Shown here piece by piece: positions 8,909 through 16,569 of a DNA stretch of 64,000 nucleotides (position 1 is the first letter of the stretch; the number at the start of each line of letters is the position of its first letter). Source of the stretch: CAZFLD01 sp964519835 (lineage in GTDB: Bacteria; Spirochaetota; Spirochaetia; DSM-27196; CAZFLD01); the NCBI GenBank assembly GCA_964519835.1, contig CAZFLD010000006.1, positions 29,304 to 93,303 of the forward strand, in the 5' to 3' direction. A model generated the notes under the pieces. It did no database searches. It was not told the origin of the DNA and worked only from the letters and a program-made list of their open reading frames with translations. Made by a program: the position numbers and the translations under genes.

Positions 8909-9883
8909 ATGAAGACCCTTGTAATTGGCGGCGCGGGCTACATTGGAAGCCACGTCGTTCTTGCCCTCTTGAATGCCGGACACGAAGTAGGTGTCTACGA
9001 CAACCTCTGTCGTGGTACACGGGACAACCTCTTCTCAACCGCTCGATTTGTCGAAGCGGACATTCTGGATGAAAAAACACTGTCCTCGGTTTTGGCGGAG
9101 GGCTGGGATGCGGTGGTCCACCTCGCGGCACTCAAGGCCGCCGGGGAGTCCATGCTCGACCCCGACAGCTACGCGCAAAACAACATTGCGGGCACCATCG
9201 CGATTCTTCGCGCCATGAATCGCAGCGCGTGCAGAGTGCTGGTGTTTTCCTCTTCCGCCGCCGTCTATGGCGAGCCGCAATACCTACCGGTGGACGAGAA
9301 CCACCCAACTAATCCGGAAAACTTCTATGGCTTTACTAAGCTCGAAATCGAAAGAGTTCTCGATTGGTATCGCCGCCTTTGCGGTTTTCGATTCGCCGCC
9401 CTTCGATATTTCAACGCCGCCGGTTACGATCCCGACGGCCGAATAATGGGCCTCGAGCAGAATCCTGCAAATCTCCTGCCGTTGATTATGGAAGTCGCGG
9501 TCGGCCGGCGTCCTACGCTGGAGGTCTTTGGTACCGACTACGATACGCCGGACGGCACCTGTATCCGGGACTACGTCCACGTCAGCGACTTGGCCGACGC
9601 CCACGTGGCCTCGGTGGATATGCTTGCCCACGGTGGAGACTCGATCATCTGCAATTTGGGGAGCCAGACGGGAATTAGCGTCCGGGAATTGCTCGAAGTT
9701 GCGCGGGACATAACCGGCCGGGAGATTCCGGCAGTCGAGGTGGATAGACGGCCGGGAGACCCGGCGAGACTTGTGGCCGGCTCGTCCCTTGCGCATAAAC
9801 GCTTGGGCTGGAAGGCCGAACGGAGCGACGTCGCAACGTTGGTCGAGACCTCTTTTCGCGCCTACAAGGCGCAGGCCGGATAG
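8909..9883 (+). CDS. galE: UDP-glucose 4-epimerase
   Basis: Interconverts UDP-glucose and UDP-galactose in the cytoplasm, supplying galactose for glycolipids and envelope glycans. The extended short-chain dehydrogenase fold is clear: MKTLVIGGAGYIGSH cofactor loop, FSSSAAVYG, catalytic YGFTK (Tyr-x-x-x-Lys) near residue 137, RYFNAAG, and DGTCIRDYVHVSDLADAH. 324 residues is the normal length. The gene is divergent from the phosphofructokinase. No SD is seen before the ATG. Confidence 0.95.
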   Translation: MKTLVIGGAGYIGSHVVLALLNAGHEVGVYDNLCRGTRDNLFSTARFVEADILDEKTLSSVLAEGWDAVVHLAALKAAGESMLDPDSYAQNNIAGTIAILRAMNRSACRVLVFSSSAAVYGEPQYLPVDENHPTNPENFYGFTKLEIERVLDWYRRLCGFRFAALRYFNAAGYDPDGRIMGLEQNPANLLPLIMEVAVGRRPTLEVFGTDYDTPDGTCIRDYVHVSDLADAHVASVDMLAHGGDSIICNLGSQTGISVRELLEVARDITGREIPAVEVDRRPGDPARLVAGSSLAHKRLGWKAERSDVATLVETSFRAYKAQAG

Positions 9884-9945
9884 TAACCCACACGCCCCGC
9901 CTGCCGACCCGGCGAACCTGCCGCGACTGCCTCGCCGCCGCGTTT

Positions 9946-10173
9946 TCAGTGCACCCTCGGCGACTTTTTGAACGACGGACAGTGGGTGCCGGTAGTTCTA
10001 AAGACCACATGGCTTGGCAGCTCCCGGGATTTGATGCCGAAAAAACGACAGGCGCGGGGAAATCGGCGGTCCCAACTCACTTTGAAGTACACACACTGCA
10101 AGCAGTTCGGTGCCCGTCCCTCGCCGGGATTCGAGGACATTGGATTCATCTCTCCCTTTGATTTTTCGGCCAT
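9946..10173 (-). CDS. Small conserved cysteine-containing protein
   Basis: 75-residue soluble protein of unknown function with the pattern CLQCVYFKVSWD, FPRACRFFGIKSRELPS and GTHCPSF. Four cysteines in a C-x2-C ... C ... C arrangement suggest a small metal site. I recognise the pattern as that of short conserved bacterial hypothetical proteins, but cannot name a family. Three in-frame ATGs exist (10173, 10140, 10131); AAGGGAG upstream favours one of the inner two, so the N-terminus is uncertain. It is convergent with galE and its start region overlaps the promoter region of the next plus-strand gene. Confidence 0.7.
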   Translation of the reverse strand: MAEKSKGEMNPMSSNPGEGRAPNCLQCVYFKVSWDRRFPRACRFFGIKSRELPSHVVFRTTGTHCPSFKKSPRVH

Positions 10174-10218
10174 TCGCTGTAGTCTTGACGGTATATTCTA
10201 CAGCACGGAGACATTGCC

Positions 10219-10992
10219 ATGGACGAACTACCTATTTACTACTATTTGTCGATTTTTCCACTCGAAGCCTTGATCTCGTCGCAGTTGGCGCCGGAGCAGT
10301 TCGGCCAATACATGGCGGCCGGTCAGCGCAAGGGCTCGTACGAGCGGATTATGTTTATCGAGATCGACGGCGGCTTTGGGTCTGAGTTTGATTGGAAGTG
10401 GGCCGAAGGGCGAACCGTTCGCCATCCCGACGGCGCTCCAAAACACTCGGTTTGGCTGTCGGTGTATCGCACGCTCGAGCATGTTCCGCCGGAGAAACTG
10501 GGCAAACTGTATCTGACCACCCAGGACGGCCGCTCGTTGGCACTCGAGAAATCCGAGTATACAGCGCCACCGTCCCGGGACTACTACGTCTACCAGGAGA
10601 TCTGCCCGATTACGCCGCTGGTCGTGAGCAACCTCGATCCAAAGGGATTTGCGGCACATATGACCACCGTAGAGAGCAAGGTTCACGTGCCCAAGCTCGC
10701 CTTTGCCGACGTCAAGGTAGTGAACTTCGACGACCTGGAGACCACCGGCAACATCGGCGCGATCTACGACAAAAACATCGATCACTTAAAAGAGTGCATT
10801 CGAGCGGTGGTGGGGAACACGGAAAAGCCAAACAAAAACCTCGAACGATCAACGGGATCATTCTCCTATCAGATCATCAACAACGGGGTGTATGTCGGAT
10901 CCAAGAGCGAGATTGTGATGTACAACATGCCTTCGGTGTCTGAGATCAGACAGCACTACTACGATTGGGGTCGCTCCGCGCTGATCATCTAA
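10219..10992 (+). CDS. Conserved hypothetical protein
   Basis: 257-residue soluble protein starting MDELPIYYYLSIFPLEALISSQL. It has no signal peptide, membrane segment or recognised catalytic motif. Codon use matches the neighbours and the frame is uninterrupted. The ATG at 10219 has GGAG upstream. The composition (many Tyr and Asp, an N-terminal segment addressing SQLAPEQFGQYMA, and a C-terminal NNGVYVGSKSEIVMYNMPSV) suggests a folded alpha/beta protein. It is followed by a 240-base stretch with direct repeats and a terminator. Function unknown. Confidence 0.75.
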   Translation: MDELPIYYYLSIFPLEALISSQLAPEQFGQYMAAGQRKGSYERIMFIEIDGGFGSEFDWKWAEGRTVRHPDGAPKHSVWLSVYRTLEHVPPEKLGKLYLTTQDGRSLALEKSEYTAPPSRDYYVYQEICPITPLVVSNLDPKGFAAHMTTVESKVHVPKLAFADVKVVNFDDLETTGNIGAIYDKNIDHLKECIRAVVGNTEKPNKNLERSTGSFSYQIINNGVYVGSKSEIVMYNMPSVSEIRQHYYDWGRSALII

Positions 10993-11017
10993 GATCTCAC
11001 GACCGGAACGCAACCCA

Positions 11018-11058
11018 GCCACAAGGCGTCGGGATTGCCGGCCACAAGGCGTCGGGAT
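11018..11058. repeat. 18-bp direct repeat pair
   Basis: GCCACAAGGCGTCGGGAT occurs exactly at 11018-11035 and again at 11041-11058. The copies lie in the noncoding region after the hypothetical gene ending at 10992. Confidence 0.75.
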
Positions 11059-11119
11059 GGCCAGAGGCTTCGTTCGCGCAAGTTTGGATATTCTTCCACG
11101 CTTGCGCTATTATTTGCAT

Positions 11120-11232
11120 ACCGGGCGGAAGATCGATGTACAGGAGAGGCATCGGTTGTGTCCAAACGGTGGACCGTCCTTCCTGGACCTCCTTGGGTTT
11201 AAGAGCTCCTCGTAAATCGAGGGGCTCTTTTT
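11120..11232 (+). ncRNA. Candidate small RNA of about 110 nt
   Basis: A promoter-like pair (TTGGAT near 11086 and TATTAT near 11110, spacer 18) precedes a stretch without a convincing reading frame that ends in a strong terminator at 11201-11234. The interior contains the exact inverted repeat ACGGT-GG-ACCGT. It does not match the conserved 4.5S or tmRNA core sequences I know. It could equally be the long 3' end of the preceding gene. Confidence 0.3.
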
Positions 11233-11234
11233 TT
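11201..11234 (+). terminator. Rho-independent terminator
   Basis: A 12-bp stem (AAGAGCTCCTCG with CGAGGGGCTCTT, one G-U pair), loop TAAAT, then a T run. The T run overlaps the stop codon of the minus-strand zinc-ribbon gene. The A run on the other side makes it partly bidirectional. Confidence 0.9.
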
Positions 11235-11355
11235 ATTCCGAGATCTTTTTTGCCTTACAGAGCCGTCCTTTCTTTTTGCTGACGGCCCCGCACTTTTTGC
11301 ACCTATATCGCCCCGGTTTTTCCTTGCTCTCCGACTTGCCCTTTAGACAGCCCAT
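11233..11355 (-). CDS. 40-residue lysine-rich zinc-ribbon protein
   Basis: A small gene with ATG at 11355 and a perfect GGAGGG eight bases upstream. The peptide has Cys at positions 3, 19, 22 and 33, with the core YRCKKCGAVSKKKGRLCK, and about a third of residues are Lys or Arg. This suggests a zinc-binding, nucleic-acid or ribosome-associated protein. It lies 49 bases downstream of the DHOD-like gene on the same strand and is followed directly by the bidirectional terminator. I recognise the shape but not a named family. Confidence 0.75.
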   Translation of the reverse strand: MGCLKGKSESKEKPGRYRCKKCGAVSKKKGRLCKAKKISE

Positions 11356-11404
11356 ACATTCACCCTCCGCAGTCCGGTGCTCACAATATGCTCAGAGGTT
11401 TCCG

Positions 11405-12418
11405 CTAGATCAGGTCCGGTCGCTTGATGTACTCGTCGCTTCGTAGAAGCATACGAACGTATTGGGCGCGGCGGTAGGTCCACTTGTCGTCGGCACGGTT
11501 GACGCTGAGCTTTCCTCGAAAGTCGTCCACACTCTCGTAGCCCTTGCGCTCCATCCACTCGGTCAGCTCACTGAGCATCGTCGCGACAACCGCGGGTCCA
11601 TTTTTGTACACCGTGCTGACACACTGAAAGACATCGGCGCCGGCAAGTAGCACTTCCGCGGCGTCGCCGCCGGTATGCACGCCGTTCGAGGCGCACAGGC
11701 TGCCTTTGACGTTGCCCGCAAGCAGTCCTACAAACCGTAGCGCCATCCGATGATCGTTGGGGCTCGAGAGGTTAAACGGGAAATCGGCTTTTTCCTTTTC
11801 GATGTCGAAGCTCGGATGAAAAAGCCGGTTAAAAAGCACAAATCCGTCCACGCCGGCCTTGTCCATGTTGCTGATGAATTCAAGTGGGCTCGTGTAGAAG
11901 GGGCTCAGCTTAACCGAAACCGGAATCTTGACTTTCGCCTTTACATCTTCGAGCGCCCTGATCTGCGCCTTCTCGATTGCGTCCGCGCTCTGATCAAAGT
12001 GGACCGGAACGGCGAAAAAGTTCAGCTCCAGGGCGTCCACGCCGGTTTCCTCGAGCTTTAACGCCCACTCCACCCACGTATCGTGCTCAACGGCGTTTAG
12101 GCTCGCAATCACCGGGATCCCAACGGCCTCCTTGGTTTTCTGCACCCACATGAGGTGCTCCTCAGGGCCGGCATGCCGGGCTTCCGGGAAGATGTTGGTC
12201 ATCTCCGCGTGCCAGTCGTCGTAGAGCTCCAAGTCCTGATCGAGCTTGTGCCGCTGGAGTTGGATTTGCTCTTCGAAGAGCGATTGAATCACAAACGCTC
12301 CCGCGCCGTGATCTTCTATTTTTTTTATGGCATCCATGTGCGCCGTAAGGCTGCACGCGCCAACCACAAGAGGATTCTTTAGCTCAATGCCCATGTATTG
12401 CGAGGTGAGGTTTGCCAT
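11405..12418 (-). CDS. Dihydroorotate dehydrogenase-like flavoprotein
   Basis: 337-residue TIM-barrel protein of the DHOD-like subgroup. FMN-binding segments are visible: NPLVVGACSLT, PVIASLNAVE, VSVKLSPFYTS, ASNGVHTGGDAAEVLLAGADVFQCVSTVY. In true class 1 enzymes the catalytic loop reads like N-x-S-C-P-N; here it is LNFFAVPVHF, so the catalytic Cys/Ser and surrounding loop are missing. This agrees with the DHOD-like subgroup described as FMN-binding but lacking catalytic residues. It is therefore probably not a pyrimidine enzyme. The ATG has AAGGAG upstream. Confidence 0.85.
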   Translation of the reverse strand: MANLTSQYMGIELKNPLVVGACSLTAHMDAIKKIEDHGAGAFVIQSLFEEQIQLQRHKLDQDLELYDDWHAEMTNIFPEARHAGPEEHLMWVQKTKEAVGIPVIASLNAVEHDTWVEWALKLEETGVDALELNFFAVPVHFDQSADAIEKAQIRALEDVKAKVKIPVSVKLSPFYTSPLEFISNMDKAGVDGFVLFNRLFHPSFDIEKEKADFPFNLSSPNDHRMALRFVGLLAGNVKGSLCASNGVHTGGDAAEVLLAGADVFQCVSTVYKNGPAVVATMLSELTEWMERKGYESVDDFRGKLSVNRADDKWTYRRAQYVRMLLRSDEYIKRPDLI

Positions 12419-12509
12419 GACAAGCTCCTTATGAATTTCGTGACCAGGATTTGTAGGTATGGCCCATCATAAGGAGCGACGGCCAAACCGTCAACGCGAC
12501 GCCGGCGGC

Positions 12510-13808
12510 TCAGCATTTGAGCTCTACGTTGATGTCGCCGGAAACGGTAGAAAGGCGCAGAAGTAGCTCACCGCCCGGGTCGACTTCACCATCCACCTCC
12601 ACGTCGCCCGCGGTGGAAGTCAGCTCGAGGCGCCGATTCGAGTCGGGGACCTCAATGTTGATGTCACCACTCACCGTAGATCCGTTTAACAAACCGGCCA
12701 CGTTCTCGAGCCGGACATCGCCTGAGAGGCTCGTAAATGTCACGGCATCGGCCAGGTCACCACCTTTGATGTCCCCACTTTTGGTCGTAAGGCGCGTCGC
12801 GCCGGCAATACGTTCGCATCTCACATCACCCGAATAGCTCTCGGCAGTGAGGGCGCCGGCGACATCTTTAACCTCTATGGACCCACTCTTGCTCTCGGCG
12901 GAGACGTCGCCGGTAATGCTCGTACAGGTGATGTTGCCGGATGCCGAGCCGGCATAAACGGCACCGGTGCCCTCGACGGAGATGTCGCCGCTTTTGTTGA
13001 CAAGGGCAACCGGGAGGTCCGACGGCAGGCGAATCTCGATGTCCGCCCGGAGCCGTCGTTTTAGGTCACCGGGATCTACGCCGACCGCGAGAGCCGAACC
13101 GTTCCGCACAACTCGCAGGGAGACCTCGTCGACCAGCCGGCGAGCGTTCTCGTCTGTGTCGCCAAAGGCGATGACCTCCGCAGCAACCTCGATTGTGTCA
13201 CCGCTTCGCCCCACCACCTCGAAATCACCCCACGCACACTCAACGGAGATCCTCTCGATTCCGTCGGTGGACTCGGAGGCGGACAGCGTTTTCTCCGCCT
13301 GATGATTCCCAAAGGCTCGCTTGAGCTCACCCTCAATATCGATATGGATATCTTTGATGTCCTCCGGCACGGATTCTAGAGCCGATCGAACCGTTTCCTT
13401 GACCGAGTCCACGGTGGCACGGATGCTCTCCTTGAGTCCGCTTATGTCCCAGAAAACACCGCCCCCGGAGCGGCGCCTCTGCTTGCCCGACTCTCCGTCG
13501 CCCGCCGCTTCTCGGTCGCCTAACCCGGCATCGTTCGAACCGCTGTCATCCGCAGTGGACGATCGGCGGCCGTTGGAGGTGGTTTCCGGCCGCTTGGACG
13601 GAGCGGGTCGGTCCGGCGGCACCGGATCCTCAGGCGCAACCCGCCCGGTCTGTGGCTCCTCCTGCCGGGCCCGGCCCTCCGACGGCGCGTGGTCGAAGCC
13701 CGGCTCCTTGCCTTCCTCGTCCAAGACCTCGAGGAGTGCTTCCGCCTCCTCGAGACTGATCTTCTCATCCTTTAGCATTCTCAGGATCATCGACCGTTCT
13801 TCACTCAT
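12510..13808 (-). CDS. DUF4097-type beta-repeat protein
   Basis: 432 residues. Residues 1-35 form a short helical domain (ILRMLKDEKISLEEAEALLEVLDEEG) also seen in YvlB/LiaX-like envelope-stress proteins. Residues 36-130 are a charged, probably disordered linker. Residues 180-432 are about a dozen beta-helix-like repeats with the SGDI/SGDV signature (NKSGDISVEG, SKSGSIEVKD, TKSGDIKGG). No signal or membrane segment is present, so it is cytoplasmic. Its start overlaps the stop of the upstream DUF2089 gene by ATGA, implying coupled translation and joint action in envelope-stress signalling, by analogy. Confidence 0.88.
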   Translation of the reverse strand: MSEERSMILRMLKDEKISLEEAEALLEVLDEEGKEPGFDHAPSEGRARQEEPQTGRVAPEDPVPPDRPAPSKRPETTSNGRRSSTADDSGSNDAGLGDREAAGDGESGKQRRRSGGGVFWDISGLKESIRATVDSVKETVRSALESVPEDIKDIHIDIEGELKRAFGNHQAEKTLSASESTDGIERISVECAWGDFEVVGRSGDTIEVAAEVIAFGDTDENARRLVDEVSLRVVRNGSALAVGVDPGDLKRRLRADIEIRLPSDLPVALVNKSGDISVEGTGAVYAGSASGNITCTSITGDVSAESKSGSIEVKDVAGALTAESYSGDVRCERIAGATRLTTKSGDIKGGDLADAVTFTSLSGDVRLENVAGLLNGSTVSGDINIEVPDSNRRLELTSTAGDVEVDGEVDPGGELLLRLSTVSGDINVELKC

Positions 13809-14194
13809 CGCCCTTCTCCCGTCTTAGCTCCGCTGCGCGTTAGCTCTTTTAACGCCGCCAAGGCCTCGTGATGTGTTATCTCCCGATTTTCGAGCGCCTT
13901 TAGAATATCACGACGCTCTTCACCCTCCGTACCAAAACCCATGGCGGCGATAAGCCTGTCGAGGCGACTGCGAACCGTAGGATAGCTGATGCCGAGCTCC
14001 CGCTCCACATCTTTTATGCTACCCCGGCACTTGATAAAAACCTCCGCAAAGGCCACGTGCTCCGGCGGCAGAAGCGCCAATCGAGAGGTTGTGAAGTGCC
14101 CCTCTATCGTTGTGCCACAGGTGTGGCACGTTAGTTTGCTAATCTCGAAGTTTGCCGCGCCGCAGGCAGGGCATCGAGAAACACGCCATTCCAT
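13805..14194 (-). CDS. DUF2089-type zinc-ribbon/HTH regulator
   Basis: 129-residue protein. An N-terminal zinc ribbon (CPACGAANF ... CHTCGTTIEG) precedes a segment RLALLPPEHVAFAEVFIKCRGSIKDVERELGISYPTVRSRLDRLI, which is a sigma-region-4-like helix-turn-helix. The C-terminal part ILKALENREITHHEALAALKEL mirrors the short helical domain of the next gene, so the two may pair. The ATG at 14194 has GGAGG upstream; the longer frame to 14239 would include the promoter. Transcription regulator, probably acting on its own operon. Confidence 0.88.
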   Translation of the reverse strand: MEWRVSRCPACGAANFEISKLTCHTCGTTIEGHFTTSRLALLPPEHVAFAEVFIKCRGSIKDVERELGISYPTVRSRLDRLIAAMGFGTEGEERRDILKALENREITHHEALAALKELTRSGAKTGEGR

Positions 14195-14210
14195 ACTGCC
14201 TCCAGAAACA

Positions 14211-14239
14211 ATATTAACTGCAGACATTAAATAAATCAA
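14211..14239 (-). promoter_or_regulatory. Sigma-70 promoter of the DUF2089/DUF4097 operon
   Basis: On the minus strand TTGATT (14239-14234) and TAATAT (14216-14211) are separated by exactly 17 bases in an A+T-rich stretch. Transcription would start about 10 bases before the SD. A weaker plus-strand pair, TTGATT at 14258 and TATTTC at 14281, may serve the divergent operon. Confidence 0.65.
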
Positions 14240-14384
14240 TGATCAACACAATATACCTTGATTTTATTGCTTACAGTTTGTATTTCGCCCAAGGCTCGGC
14301 TTGCCGCGAGCGCGCAAATCCCGTAGGATGGCTTCGACACCACGCAAAAACACCGTCGACCTTGGCCAATAGAGAGGAGTGTCC

Positions 14385-15554
14385 ATGTCAACAGAAATCG
14401 AGTCCTTGTTGTCGGAGATCAAGGACTACGAAACCCGTGTTGGCGATCTGGTTGAGGTTATCCTGACAAACCTCGTTATGATCGCCGAGGTTCCGTCGCC
14501 GACCTTCCACGAAGAACGTCGCGCCCGGTTTCTGCTCGATCGATTCAACGAGTACTCCCTGCAGAACGTTTCCACGGATGAGGCGGGGAACGCCCTCGGC
14601 ATCGTGCCGGGCACCGACGGCAGCAGGAGCATTCTGGTGGTGGCCCACATGGACACCGCCTTTCCAGAGTCGGTCGACCACACCATGACGATCCAGCCGG
14701 GGTACTTGCTTGGCGTGGGCGTGGGAGACGACAGTTTGGGTCTTGCGGCCGTTGCCTCACTGCCCCACATCTTGGGCGCGCTCGGCATTACCCTGGATTC
14801 GAACCTGATACTGATGGGTTCGGCGCGTAGTCTGGGAAAGGGAAACATCGAGGGCATCCGCTTTTTCCTCAACAACAAAGAGATCACGGTTGACGCCGGG
14901 GTGTGCGTAGAAGGGGTCAGGCTGGGCAGGCTCAGCTACTCTTCGCTCGGCATGTTTCGCGGTGAGATTGTCTACCGAGTTCCGGAGGAGTACGACTGGA
15001 CACGGTTCGGGGCGGCCGGCGCCATCGTCAACATAAACGAAGTCATCAACAACATTTTGGAAATTCCAATACCGCGACGGCCAAGAACGACTATCGTCTT
15101 GAACTCGATCGAGGCCGGTGCCTCTTTTAACACGGTTCCCACACAGGCGGTCCTCCAATTCGAGGTCAGAAGCGAGAGCGCGGACATGGCACGTGAACTA
15201 GAAGGGGAGATCGGCAATATCGCCGCGGAGGTATCGAGTCGAACCGGCGCCGACGTCGAGTTCAACATATTCGCGCGACGAGAACCGGGGGGCATCTCCT
15301 TCGGACACCCCCTCGCCGAAAACGCCCGCGCTATTCTGGATGCCCTGGGAATAAACCCGCGGATCAGCCCAAGCACCTCGGAGCTGTCGGCCTTTATCGA
15401 CAAGCGGATCCCGGCCGTGACCGTTGGTCTGACAAACGGTGAGTCCCTGAACGAGGAGAACGAGCGGTTGGAAATCGAACCGATCGGCAAGGGCATGGCG
15501 CAGCTTCTCGGCCTAATCCTATCCATCGACAGGGGTCAGATCGATGAACATTGA
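14385..15554 (+). CDS. M20-family peptidase homologue lacking catalytic residues
   Basis: 389 residues with the M20 metallopeptidase layout: VAHMDTAF (His88, Asp90) and GVGVGDDSLGLAA (Asp115/116) match the first metal ligands. Where family members have the catalytic Glu-Glu-x-Gly, this protein has SARSLGKG (146-153). The dimerisation-domain His is also replaced (RFGAAGA), and the last ligand His is absent (NGESLNEENE). It is therefore probably not an active peptidase, and may bind a ligand or act as a scaffold. The ATG at 14385 has GAGAGGAG upstream. Its end overlaps gpgS by 11 bases, so it is the first gene of a coupled operon. Confidence 0.85.
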   Translation: MSTEIESLLSEIKDYETRVGDLVEVILTNLVMIAEVPSPTFHEERRARFLLDRFNEYSLQNVSTDEAGNALGIVPGTDGSRSILVVAHMDTAFPESVDHTMTIQPGYLLGVGVGDDSLGLAAVASLPHILGALGITLDSNLILMGSARSLGKGNIEGIRFFLNNKEITVDAGVCVEGVRLGRLSYSSLGMFRGEIVYRVPEEYDWTRFGAAGAIVNINEVINNILEIPIPRRPRTTIVLNSIEAGASFNTVPTQAVLQFEVRSESADMARELEGEIGNIAAEVSSRTGADVEFNIFARREPGGISFGHPLAENARAILDALGINPRISPSTSELSAFIDKRIPAVTVGLTNGESLNEENERLEIEPIGKGMAQLLGLILSIDRGQIDEH

Positions 15555-16569
15555 TACATGGCTCAAGGCAAACACCTTCCACCATTCCGAGTTCAAGGAC
15601 CTTCGTGAGCTGGTGGAGCGCAAAGAAGCACTGGGACTGAAAATCTCGTTGTGTTTACCCACACTCAACGAAGGAAATACCATCGGTAAAGAGGTCGTTA
15701 TATTTCGGTCGGAGTTGATGCAACGGTACCCGCTCCTTGACGAGATCGCCGTGATCGATTCGGGGTCTACCGACGAGACCCTCGAGATCGCAGGAAGCTT
15801 TGGGGCGGACACCTATCTCGCGGCGGACATCTTGCCGGATCTGCCGGCGAATCGAGGCAAGGGCGAAAATCTGTGGAAGGCCATCTACCAGCTCAACGGG
15901 GACATCATCGTATACATCGACGCCGACATAAAAAACATCCACCCGCGTTTTGTCTACGGCCTTGTCGCGCCTCTGATATACCGAGACGAGATTAGCTATG
16001 TAAAGGCGTTTTACGACCGGCCGTTGGCCTTCTCGGACGGTGTGCGGCCTTCCGGCGGCGGCAGAGTCACTGAAATCCTGATTCGTCCCCTCTTTTCGCT
16101 GTTTTTCCCGGAGCTCACGGCAATCATCCAGCCGCTCTCAGGTGAGTATGCGGTCAGGCGAGAGGTCCTGGAGGCCATCCCCTTCCCCATCGGCTACGGC
16201 GTAGAGACGAGTCACCTCCTCGACGTCTACGAGCGATGGGGGCTCTCGGCGTTCGCACAGACAGACCTCGATCAGCGCGTGCACAGAAATCAGGAAACAA
16301 GAAGCCTGGGCAAGATGGCTTTTGGCATCCTCCAGACCTTCCTCTCCCGCGTGCAATCCCTCGAGATCGTGCCGACCCTGCCGGAGCTCAACGTCGTGCT
16401 CAGACAGTTCCAAGCTGTCAACGAAGACTTCGAGATGGTAGAGTATGAGATTCGCGAGCTCGAGCGCCCCCCGATGATCGAAATCCCCGCGTACCGCAAG
16501 AAAATGACAAGCACGGGGCGGGAACTGCCGGCCCTCGAGGAAGACAAACGAAGAAGAGTTGCAAAGTGA
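15544..16569 (+). CDS. gpgS: Glucosyl-3-phosphoglycerate synthase
   Basis: Transfers a sugar from a nucleotide donor to 3-phosphoglycerate, the first step to the compatible solute glucosylglycerate. GT-A glycosyltransferase, family GT81. Visible: LCLPTLNEGNTIG nucleotide-binding start, VIDSGSTDET, metal-binding DAD (126-128) in VYIDADIKNIHP, and the family-specific GGGRVTEILIRPLFSLFFPELTAIIQPLSGEYAVRRE-type stretch (about 170-205). 341 residues, slightly longer than usual. No phosphatase gene (gpgP) is adjacent. Overlaps at both ends (11 and 4 bases) tie it to the pseudo-peptidase and the ABC ATPase. Confidence 0.88.
   Translation: MNIDTWLKANTFHHSEFKDLRELVERKEALGLKISLCLPTLNEGNTIGKEVVIFRSELMQRYPLLDEIAVIDSGSTDETLEIAGSFGADTYLAADILPDLPANRGKGENLWKAIYQLNGDIIVYIDADIKNIHPRFVYGLVAPLIYRDEISYVKAFYDRPLAFSDGVRPSGGGRVTEILIRPLFSLFFPELTAIIQPLSGEYAVRREVLEAIPFPIGYGVETSHLLDVYERWGLSAFAQTDLDQRVHRNQETRSLGKMAFGILQTFLSRVQSLEIVPTLPELNVVLRQFQAVNEDFEMVEYEIRELERPPMIEIPAYRKKMTSTGRELPALEEDKRRRVAK

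Noticed and set aside
11405..12418. Annotation as pyrD
   Set aside because: The catalytic loop residues are missing.
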